From NCBI GenBank assembly GCA_964601865.1, contig CAZRPI010000021.1, forward strand, positions 1-35,219: a stretch of 35,219 nt of DNA, read 5' to 3'. The translations under genes were made by a program, and so were the position numbers. This stretch comes from Pseudopelobacter sp964601865. Its GTDB lineage: Bacteria; Desulfobacterota; Desulfuromonadia; Geobacterales; Pseudopelobacteraceae. The notes below the pieces were generated by a model. That model was not told the origin of the DNA. It ran no database searches and was given only the letters and a program-made list of their open reading frames with translations. Shown piece after piece: positions 7,441 through 14,300 of the stretch; within the stretch, counting starts at the first letter, position 1, and every line of letters begins with the position of its first letter.

Positions 7441-8616
7441 ATGCAGCTTTCAATCAATGAAGAACTGGAGCGGATACGGGGCAGGGGGCTTTTCCGCTCG
7501 ACCCGTATGATCCGGGGGCGTCAGTCGGCGCGGGTCAGGCTGGACGGGCGCGAAGTGCTGCTGCTCTGCTCCAACAACTACCTGGGGCTGGCCGGGCATC
7601 CGGCGCTCGTTTCTGCCGCAGCCAGGGCGGCGGAAGAATTCGGCGTGTCCAGCGGCGCTTCCCGTCTCGTCTCCGGCACCATGGAGCTCCATGAAATGCT
7701 GGAATCCAGCCTGTCGGATTTCAAACGGACCGAAGCTGCCCTCGTCTTCAACAGCGGTTATGCCGCCAATACCGGCATCATTGCGGCGCTGGTCGGCCGC
7801 GGCGATGTCATTTTTTCCGACCGTCTCAACCACGCCAGCATCATCGATGGCGCCCTGCTTTCCGGCGCCAGGCTGGTGCGTTACCCGCACAACGATACCG
7901 CGGCGCTTGCCAGGCTCATGGCAAAACATCGCGGGACAGGACGGTGCCTGATCGTCAGCGACGGCGTCTTCAGTATGGACGGCGATCTGGCGCCGCTCCG
8001 GGAACTGGCGGAGCTCAGGTCCCGTTATGAGGCGCTTTTGATGGTGGACGATGCCCACGGCTGCGGCGTCATGGGGACAGAGGGGAGGGGGAGCTCCGAT
8101 CTGCTGGGCGTAATGCCGGAAGTGGACATCCATATGGGCACCTTCGGCAAGGCGTTGGGCAGCTTCGGGGCCTATGCGGCTCTCTCCGGCGAGCTGCGCG
8201 ATCTGCTGGTAAACCGCGCCCGCAGTTTCATCTTCTCCACCTCGCTGCCGCCCACCGTCCTGGCCGCCTCTCTCGCCGGCCTGCAACTGGTCCGGTCGGA
8301 GGAAGGGGATGCTCTCAGGAGAAGCCTTGCCGCCAATACCGCTCTTTTCCGGCGCCTGCTGCGGGAAGCGGGTTTCCGCACCGGAGACGGCGGCACCCAG
8401 ATCGTGCCGATTCTCGTGGGGGAGGCTGAGCCTGCGATGGAGTTCTCGGAGGCGCTGCTGGAGGAAGGATTCTTCGTGCAGGGGATCCGTCCGCCGACGG
8501 TACCGGCCGGCTCCTGCCGCCTGCGCTGTACTGTCATGGCCACCCACTCCCCGTCCGATCTCACTCTGGCCGCCGAGCGCATGGCGGCCATCGGCCGCCG
8601 CTTGGGGATAGTCTGA
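7441..8616 (+). CDS. bioF: 8-amino-7-oxononanoate synthase
   Basis: BioF condenses pimeloyl-ACP with L-alanine, the first ring-forming step in biotin synthesis, using PLP. The 391-residue protein shows the alpha-oxoamine synthase pattern. It has CSNNYLGLAGHP near the N-terminus, GVSSGASRLVSGT, FNSGYAANTG, DDAHGCGVMG, and the PLP lysine in GTFGKALGSFG. The ATG at 7441 has GGGGAG just upstream. An in-frame TTG at 7423 falls inside the BirA operator and is rejected. It is the first gene of a bioF-bioH-bioC operon. Confidence 0.94.
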   Translation: MQLSINEELERIRGRGLFRSTRMIRGRQSARVRLDGREVLLLCSNNYLGLAGHPALVSAAARAAEEFGVSSGASRLVSGTMELHEMLESSLSDFKRTEAALVFNSGYAANTGIIAALVGRGDVIFSDRLNHASIIDGALLSGARLVRYPHNDTAALARLMAKHRGTGRCLIVSDGVFSMDGDLAPLRELAELRSRYEALLMVDDAHGCGVMGTEGRGSSDLLGVMPEVDIHMGTFGKALGSFGAYAALSGELRDLLVNRARSFIFSTSLPPTVLAASLAGLQLVRSEEGDALRRSLAANTALFRRLLREAGFRTGDGGTQIVPILVGEAEPAMEFSEALLEEGFFVQGIRPPTVPAGSCRLRCTVMATHSPSDLTLAAERMAAIGRRLGIV

Positions 8617-9443
8617 TGGCGTGGTGTGACCTGGATGGCGGAGGACGCCTCTGGTACGAGGATCAGGGGGAGGGACCGGCGCTCGTGCTTCTGCACGGCT
8701 GGTGCATGTCATCGGCGGTGTGGCGTTTTCAGATGGAGGGCCTCCGTCACTCGTTCCGCCTGATAGCGCCTGATCTGCGGGGGCACGGGCAATCCCCGGT
8801 TTCCTGGGGGAATTACGACCTCGCCGGATTCAGCGCCGATCTGCGGACACTCTTCCAGCGTCTCGCACTCCGTGACGCCGTCCTGGCCGGCTGGTCGTTG
8901 GGCGCCCTGGTGGCTCTGTCGGCATTCGCTCCCCTCAGGGAGCGGTTGTCCGGACTGGTTCTGATTTCCGGCACACCCCGTTTTGTCTCCGACGGCGATT
9001 ACCCCCACGGGCTGGACCCGGTTCAGGTTGCCGGCATGGAGCTCAGGCTGCGCCGCAATCCCGCCAGGGCTCTGGAGCGGTTCGTGGCGGGCATGTTCGC
9101 CGGGGGCGAGCTTGAGGCCCATGACCGGAACGGGTCTGTCCGCGAACTGTTAAGCGGCATACCAATCCCGGAGCGGCGCGTTGCCGTGGAGAGTCTCAGG
9201 ACCCTTGGCGGGGCCGATCTACGCGGGCTCTTGGACGCAATCGATCTTCCCGCGCTGATTGTTAACGGTGACATGGACGGTATCTGTCTACCGGGAGCTT
9301 CCGATTTTCTGAGCCGGCGGATCCGGGGCAGCACCCATCTGGTTTTCAGGGGCTGCGGCCATGCGCCGTTTCTGACACGTCGTGATGAATTCAACGACAC
9401 GATTGCCGGTTTCTGCGGGAGGATTTTTGGTCGAAAAGGATGA
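8616..9443 (+). CDS. bioH: Pimeloyl-ACP methyl ester esterase (BioH-type alpha/beta hydrolase)
   Basis: BioH hydrolyses pimeloyl-ACP methyl ester, ending the fatty-acid-like elongation that builds pimelate. The 275-residue hydrolase has the oxyanion segment LLHGWCMSSAVW, the nucleophile elbow GWSLGA, the acid region NGDMDGICLPG and the catalytic His in GCGHAPF. Its ATG shares one base with the bioF stop (TGATG), indicating coupled translation. Position between bioF and bioC supports the BioH assignment over a generic hydrolase. Confidence 0.88.
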   Translation: MAWCDLDGGGRLWYEDQGEGPALVLLHGWCMSSAVWRFQMEGLRHSFRLIAPDLRGHGQSPVSWGNYDLAGFSADLRTLFQRLALRDAVLAGWSLGALVALSAFAPLRERLSGLVLISGTPRFVSDGDYPHGLDPVQVAGMELRLRRNPARALERFVAGMFAGGELEAHDRNGSVRELLSGIPIPERRVAVESLRTLGGADLRGLLDAIDLPALIVNGDMDGICLPGASDFLSRRIRGSTHLVFRGCGHAPFLTRRDEFNDTIAGFCGRIFGRKG

Positions 9444-10305
9444 AATATCGAGGGTTGGGAATCGTTTCCATCGCCGGTCAGGATCGTACGACCGGTTTGC
9501 TTTGGTGCAGAGAATCGTCGTGGAAAAGCTGACCCGCCTGGTTGAAATGAACTGCGTCTTTCCGCCGCGAACGGCGCTGGACATCGGGTGCGGAACCGGG
9601 GCCATGCTGGCGGCGCTCCATGCTCTCTATCCCGACTCCAGGCTCTGGGGCCTGGATCCGGCGTCCGGCATGCTGTCGAGTTCCGCCGAGCGGCTCGGTC
9701 CCGCGGCGGCGCTGGTCAGGGGGGAAGCGGAATCTCTCCCCTTCGGTGACGATAGCTTTGACCTGATCGTTTCCTCGTCCACGTTCCAGTGGGTTCAGCG
9801 TCTGGATGTCTGCCTGGGGGAATGCCGACGGGTTCTGAAGCCAGGCGGGCTGCTCTGCGCCGCGTTTTTCGGCGGCAGAACCCTGTGGGAACTGCAGGAG
9901 AGCTACCGGCAGGCCCTTGGAGAGCTGGACCGCGCCGGAGATGGTCGCAACGACCGGTTGCGGCGGTTCAGGGGACGTGTCGAGGCGCAGCGGATGTTGA
10001 CACAGTCGGGCTTTGACGGGGCGGCTGTCACGGTGGAAACGGAGGTGGAGCGTCATCCCGACGTCGCCTCCCTGCTGCGCTCCATCAGGAACATCGGCGC
10101 CACCACTCCCGCGAGCGATGTCGGCGGAGGCCTGGGATGGCGGGGGGTGCTGAACGCCATGTCCGAGATCTACTGCTCACGTTTTCAGGACAACGGGATG
10201 ATACCGGCGACTTACGATGTGATTTACATGGTTGGTCGTCTGGAACCGCAGAAACCCGATTCATGCCATGTGAGGAGCGTCTCACCGCAGGTTATTCCGG
10301 ATTGA
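9427..10305 (+). CDS. bioC: Malonyl-ACP O-methyltransferase
   Basis: BioC methylates the free carboxyl of malonyl-ACP so that fatty acid synthase can elongate it to pimeloyl-ACP methyl ester. Family features are FHRRSGSYDRFALVQ near the start, the SAM motif DIGCGTGAML, the acidic GLDPASGML, SSSTFQWV and LKPGGLL. The proposed TTG start has GGGAGGA immediately upstream and overlaps the end of bioH by 17 bases, giving 292 residues. A GTG at 9382 is also in frame but lacks a ribosome site. bioA, bioB and bioD are not in this window. Confidence 0.88.
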   Translation: MVEKDEISRVGNRFHRRSGSYDRFALVQRIVVEKLTRLVEMNCVFPPRTALDIGCGTGAMLAALHALYPDSRLWGLDPASGMLSSSAERLGPAAALVRGEAESLPFGDDSFDLIVSSSTFQWVQRLDVCLGECRRVLKPGGLLCAAFFGGRTLWELQESYRQALGELDRAGDGRNDRLRRFRGRVEAQRMLTQSGFDGAAVTVETEVERHPDVASLLRSIRNIGATTPASDVGGGLGWRGVLNAMSEIYCSRFQDNGMIPATYDVIYMVGRLEPQKPDSCHVRSVSPQVIPD

Positions 10306-10329
10306 AATCGAGATGATATAAATAATCGT

Positions 10330-10359
10330 CGTAGAGACGCATTGCAATGCGTCTCTACG
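10330..10359. repeat. 30-bp perfect palindrome between bioC and rsgA
   Basis: CGTAGAGACGCATTG is followed directly by its exact reverse complement. It lies between two convergent genes and may act as a bidirectional terminator without a U-tract. The GTAGAGACGC...GCGTCTCTAC design resembles an interspersed palindrome that I recall from cyanobacteria and other phyla. Confidence 0.8.
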
Positions 10360-10373
10360 GTGTCTTCTTTGAA

Positions 10374-11291
10374 TTACTTTCTCCATCCCCTGGTTCTGCT
10401 CCGTTCCTCTTCCGCCTCAATCTCGTCGCGCAACACCAGATAGTTTGCATAGCGTTCAGCCGAGACATGCCCCTGCTCAACCGATGCGACAACGGAGCAG
10501 CCCGGTTCGGAACGGTGTCTGCAGTCACTGAAGCGGCAGGGGACGCCCAGGCTCTGCTCGAATCCGGGAAAATGGGCGGCCAGATCCTGGGTCGAGATGC
10601 CGATGAGTCCGAAATCCCGGAAACCGGGAGTGTCCACCAGTTCGCCGCCATAAGCAAGCGAGTGCAGCGTGGAGACGGTGGTTGTATGCCGACCCATGTC
10701 CCTGTAGTCGCCGGTTTCCCCCACCTGCAGGTCGATATGGGGACAGAGACTGTTCATGAGCGAGCTTTTGCCGACGCCGGTGCTGCCTATGAATGCACAG
10801 CGCCGGCCGCGTCCCAGAAACTCCAGCAGAGGCTCGAATCCGGATCGGGTGAGTACGCTGAGCGGAAACAGCGGCACCAGGCCGTCGTAGACTTTTCCCA
10901 GACGTTGAGCCAGTTCAAGCCCCTCATGGAGATCACATTTGTTGACGACCACAAACGGGACGAGGCGCGCGGTTCTGGCCGCGACAACTGCCCGGTCGAT
11001 GAATCCGCCGGGAGAGTGGGGCGCCACCACGATGCCGAGAGTATCCAGATTGGCCGCCACCAGATGAATGCCGCCGCGCGCATCCCTGCGTTTCAACTCC
11101 GTCTGGCGGGGGAGGCGCGTGAGAGCGTCTCCCGCCACCCTGACGGCATCCCCCACCACATGCCCCGAATTTCTTTTGACCCTTACCGTCCTGCGCCGGC
11201 CATCGCCGAACAGAACCTCCACTGCCACGCCGTGGTGGGCAACGATCAACCCCTTCTCCATAGGGTTATGGCAGCTGTTTGCGTGGATCAT
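10374..11291 (-). CDS. rsgA: Ribosome small-subunit-dependent GTPase A
   Basis: RsgA (YjeQ) is a circularly permuted GTPase that assists late maturation of the 30S subunit. The permuted order is visible: G4 NKCD at 117-120 comes before the P-loop GSTGVGKS at 169-176, the T-rich G2 near 203 and the G3 DTPG at 220-223. An OB-fold fills the N-terminus. The C-terminal zinc knuckle uses C252, C257, H259 and C265. AGGGGAG lies nine bases before the chosen ATG; a second ATG at 11261 lacks a site. It is 14 bases downstream of a zinc-ribbon gene, probably in one operon. Confidence 0.94.
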   Translation of the reverse strand: MIHANSCHNPMEKGLIVAHHGVAVEVLFGDGRRRTVRVKRNSGHVVGDAVRVAGDALTRLPRQTELKRRDARGGIHLVAANLDTLGIVVAPHSPGGFIDRAVVAARTARLVPFVVVNKCDLHEGLELAQRLGKVYDGLVPLFPLSVLTRSGFEPLLEFLGRGRRCAFIGSTGVGKSSLMNSLCPHIDLQVGETGDYRDMGRHTTTVSTLHSLAYGGELVDTPGFRDFGLIGISTQDLAAHFPGFEQSLGVPCRFSDCRHRSEPGCSVVASVEQGHVSAERYANYLVLRDEIEAEEERSRTRGWRK

Positions 11292-11305
11292 GCCGGACGG
11301 CTCCC

Positions 11306-11755
11306 CTACTTGCAGCGCAGCAGTTTGACGCCGTCCTCAAACAGAACCTGCATCTTGTTCGGGACAACGATCTGTTTTACCACGCCGAGGCCGAAGGTCG
11401 GGTGGTCCACCAGATCGTCAACTCTGAATTTTGCGTTCATGTCATAGCCGACTGCCTGATCCAGCCTCATGGCGGAGCGGAGCGACTGCCATTCCTCCCG
11501 GTCCGATTGCGCCGGGTCACGCCGCGGCGCACGCGGCGCGGACGGCGCCTTTTTCGAAACTGTTTCTCCTCTCGGTAATTTGGCGGACTTCTGGGCCGGA
11601 GGCGGATAATAGTTGTGCACTCCGCCGCAGGTGTTGCATTCCACCCGTACAACCTTGTCGCCGACCATGGCCACGATCCTGTGGTTCAGTATGTCGCGAC
11701 AGCGGGTACAACGCGCGTCAATAATGTCTCCAGCAGATAACTTCCTGGTACTCAT
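11306..11755 (-). CDS. Zinc-ribbon protein with C-terminal Tudor/SH3-like domain
   Basis: This 149-residue protein has an N-terminal CTRC...CNTC zinc ribbon and a basic, proline/alanine-rich linker. The C-terminal module (KFRVDDLVDHPTFGLGVVKQI...VLFEDGVKLL) resembles the small Tudor/SH3-like domains at the ends of UvrD/PcrA-type proteins. Such domains usually contact nucleic acid or RNA polymerase. The function is not known. It sits directly upstream of rsgA, which hints at a ribosome- or RNA-linked role. The ATG at 11755 is preferred because AGGA is well spaced; the ATG at 11764 has no room for one. Confidence 0.75.
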   Translation of the reverse strand: MSTRKLSAGDIIDARCTRCRDILNHRIVAMVGDKVVRVECNTCGGVHNYYPPPAQKSAKLPRGETVSKKAPSAPRAPRRDPAQSDREEWQSLRSAMRLDQAVGYDMNAKFRVDDLVDHPTFGLGVVKQIVVPNKMQVLFEDGVKLLRCK

Positions 11756-12103
11756 GTATGTCATCCTGTTCTCTTGAATGGTCGTCTCCGTTCTATCCGA
11801 GGGATAACGACAAACAAAGCCCGCGCCGTGCTGCCGCGGGCTTTTCCAAAGTATGCCGCTTCAAGCGGGGCGCCGGACTGCCGGACCTCCCCGCCTTATT
11901 CCGAAGCGTCAGAATTATCATGAAACGCTGGAACAGTATAACCGTGAACCGGCATTGCTGTCAAAGTGTTCGAGGTCTGTGGCGGCATTTTACACGAAAA
12001 AACGCTGTATCCCGCCGCTATTCCGATGCGGACAACTGTTTTCACCGGTTCGCCGGTTGCGGGAGATGCTTTTTTGTTCCGGACTGTGCTATATACGTTT
12101 TCC
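11756..12103. other. Divergent intergenic region (348 bp)
   Basis: This separates the minus-strand zinc-ribbon/rsgA pair from the plus-strand ABC exporter. It holds one strong terminator-like hairpin (11816-11845) and a smaller stem TATCC-GAG-GGATA nearby. I see no convincing promoter pair and no tRNA. Confidence 0.5.
11816..11845 (+). terminator. Intrinsic terminator-like hairpin with no gene upstream
   Basis: AAAGCCCGCG (11816-11825) pairs with CGCGGGCTTT (11835-11844), followed by one more T. No plus-strand gene ends before it. It may terminate a short leader or small RNA ahead of the ABC operon, or act as an attenuator. Confidence 0.55.
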
Positions 12104-13030
12104 ATGACCATTGCCATCTGGACCCGATCCCTGACGAAAAGCTACGGCCGTTTGACCGCGCTGGACAATTTTGATCTCGAAGTCGAGAGGGGGGTGATCT
12201 TCGGCCTCCTGGGCCCCAACGGCGCCGGCAAGACCACCCTGATCCGGATCCTGACCACTCTGATGCGCCAGAACAGCGGTGAGGCCTCAGTCGAGGGTCT
12301 CGATACCCGTAGCCGGGGGAGGGAGATTCGGAGGATTATCGGTGTGGTACCCCAGGAGAACAGCCTGGACCGGTATCTGACGGCCCGCGAGAATCTTGAG
12401 CTGCACGCCCGCCTGCACGGCGTGCCCGCAGACCGATACCGCCGCAGGATCGACGAGCTGCTGGAGCTGATGGGGCTTGCCGGCCGCCGGGATGATTTCC
12501 CCGACTCCTTCTCCGGCGGCATGCAGCGCAGGCTGGTTGTGGCGCGGGCGCTGCTCCACGAACCGCGCGTTCTCTTTCTGGACGAACCGACCACCGGTCT
12601 TGATCCCCAGTCACGCCGCGCGGTGTGGGATTATGTCCGCTCCATCGCCGGCGACATGACCATTTTTCTCACAACCCACTATCTGGAGGAGGCCGAGCAC
12701 CTCTGTGACAGGATCGCCATCATGGATCACGGCAGGATGATCGTTCACGGTACGACCCGGGAACTGAAGGAACGTATCTCGGGGACAACCGTATACGAGA
12801 TCGAATTCGAAGGAGATGTGGAACGGTACGCGGCCATGCTGGGGGGAATGGGATGCGTCCTTGAGATGGCTGTGGAAAGCGGGATGATCCGTGTGGGGCT
12901 GGAAAAATGGGAGTGCCTTTCCGAGGTGGTATCGGCCCTGCACGGTGCGCCGGTGCGCCGCATCTCGCTTAAGGAGCGGACTCTGGAGGATGTATTCATC
13001 ACCCTTACCGGAGCAGGGGTGCGGGAATGA
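12104..13030 (+). CDS. ABC-2 type exporter, ATP-binding protein
   Basis: This cytoplasmic ATPase of the DrrA/NodI class powers the membrane protein encoded next to it. Features in order are the Walker A LLGPNGAGKTTL near residue 36, the Q-loop VVPQENSLD, the signature SFSGGMQRRL, Walker B RVLFLDEPTTGLDP, and the switch His in LTTHYLEEAE. The C-terminal extension is typical of this class. At 308 residues the length is normal. The ATG is chosen by homology, since the ribosome site is weak. It overlaps the permease start (ATGA). The substrate is unknown; drugs, lipids and glycans are all possible for the family. Confidence 0.88.
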   Translation: MTIAIWTRSLTKSYGRLTALDNFDLEVERGVIFGLLGPNGAGKTTLIRILTTLMRQNSGEASVEGLDTRSRGREIRRIIGVVPQENSLDRYLTARENLELHARLHGVPADRYRRRIDELLELMGLAGRRDDFPDSFSGGMQRRLVVARALLHEPRVLFLDEPTTGLDPQSRRAVWDYVRSIAGDMTIFLTTHYLEEAEHLCDRIAIMDHGRMIVHGTTRELKERISGTTVYEIEFEGDVERYAAMLGGMGCVLEMAVESGMIRVGLEKWECLSEVVSALHGAPVRRISLKERTLEDVFITLTGAGVRE

Positions 13031-13785
13031 GCCCGAGGGGATCACTGGCAATCTGGCGGCGCGACATGCTGGTGCTGAGGCGCAGCATCCTCTCCGAACT
13101 GGTGGCGGTGGTGGCCTCTCCCCTGACCATATACCTCGCTTTCGGCATAGGGATGAAGGGGTATATCGGCCTGGTGGAAGGGACCCCCTACAGCCTGTTC
13201 CTCGCGCCCGGCCTGATCACCATGACGGCCGTGAACGCCGCCTACAACGAGAGCGTCTGGAGCCTCTGGTTTCACCGGCGGGTACAGTTCACCATCGAAT
13301 CCTACCGGGTCACTCCCGTCACCGTTTCAGAGATAGTGGTGGCCAAGATCCTGTCCGGGTTTACCCATGGGCTGGTCAAGGGGATGGCCGTAGGGCTGGT
13401 CATATTCGCAATTACGCCGTTCCGTTTCCAACCGGCCAACCTGATGGCCTATCTGGCGTTCCTGCTCCCCGGCTCCGCACTGTTCTCCTGCGCGGGCGTG
13501 ATCTGCGGGACGCTTTTGGACAAGCCGGAAACCATCGGCAGGGTCGAGGCTGTTTTCATCATGCCGCTGATCTTCATGTCCGGAATGTTTTTCCCGCTCT
13601 CTTCCTATCCTCCGGCTCTGGCGCCCTGGGTCCGCGCCTTTCCCACAACGGCTCTGTTCGAGGGGTCCCGTCGGGCACTGGTTCGCGGCGACTTTTCCTG
13701 GATGTTCGAGTTTCAGATCTCCGTTACCGCGCTGGTGATGTTCATTGCCGCGGTCCTGATTTTCCGGCGCAGGATGGCGGAGTAG
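13027..13785 (+). CDS. ABC-2 type exporter, permease
   Basis: This is a 252-residue integral membrane protein of the ABC-2/DrrB/NodJ family with about six hydrophobic segments. It forms the export channel with the ATPase encoded just upstream, and its ATG overlaps that gene's stop by four bases. Typical segments include FLAPGLITMTAVNAAYNESVW and the region around FIMPLIFMSGMFFPLSSYP, the ABC-2 signature. The transported compound cannot be told from sequence. Confidence 0.88.
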   Translation: MSPRGSLAIWRRDMLVLRRSILSELVAVVASPLTIYLAFGIGMKGYIGLVEGTPYSLFLAPGLITMTAVNAAYNESVWSLWFHRRVQFTIESYRVTPVTVSEIVVAKILSGFTHGLVKGMAVGLVIFAITPFRFQPANLMAYLAFLLPGSALFSCAGVICGTLLDKPETIGRVEAVFIMPLIFMSGMFFPLSSYPPALAPWVRAFPTTALFEGSRRALVRGDFSWMFEFQISVTALVMFIAAVLIFRRRMAE

Positions 13786-13853
13786 TTTCTCTTGATAATT
13801 GCCTGGAAGCATCGCAGTTCCAGGAATAAATCACGAAAAGGAGTTGAAATATC

Positions 13854-14237
13854 ATGCCTTCCTGGCTTGTCTTCGTTGTTACCGGAATTCTGAGCGGCAT
13901 AACGTCGGGTCTGTTCGGGGTGGGGGGCGGCATCATCATGGTGCCGGCGCTGGTATACTGGGCCGGGTTCAGCCAGCACAGGGCAGTTGGCACCAGCCTG
14001 GCGGTCATTCTCCTCCCCATCGGACTGGCCGCCACCGTGGAGTACTACCGGCAGGGCAATGTGGACGTCCGCGCCGCCGTTATCCTGGCCATTACCATGG
14101 TCATCAGTTCCTGGGTCGGCGCCTTTTTCGCCGGCAAGATCTCCGGTCCCCATTTAAGGCTGATGTTCGCGGTTTTCGTGCTGATCATGGGGGTGTACAT
14201 GACCTACGGCGCCTGCCGTCGCCTGGGGTGGCTCTGA
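13854..14237 (+). CDS. Half-length TauE/SafE (TSUP) family membrane protein
   Basis: This 127-residue protein has about four membrane segments and the family motif SGLFGVGGGIIMVPALVY with GTSLAVILLP. Full TauE/SafE sulfite or organic-anion transporters have two such halves, about 250 residues. This one has only the first, so it may act as a homodimer. AAAAGGAG precedes the ATG and the C-terminus ends cleanly, so it does not look like a recent truncation. It follows the ABC exporter by 68 bases. The substrate is not known. Confidence 0.8.
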   Translation: MPSWLVFVVTGILSGITSGLFGVGGGIIMVPALVYWAGFSQHRAVGTSLAVILLPIGLAATVEYYRQGNVDVRAAVILAITMVISSWVGAFFAGKISGPHLRLMFAVFVLIMGVYMTYGACRRLGWL

Positions 14238-14300
14238 TCTGCCATAGTTGGTCCCCGGGGCGGATGGGGGTGAAATCATCCCCGCCGTCTGCATCTCCGG

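Noticed and set aside
7450..8712. 420-codon open frame antisense to bioF
   Set aside because: Codon-bias shadow; the composition is Arg/Gly/Pro-rich without motifs.
10347..11447. 366-codon plus-strand frame over rsgA
   Set aside because: Antisense shadow of rsgA, whose GTPase motifs are complete.
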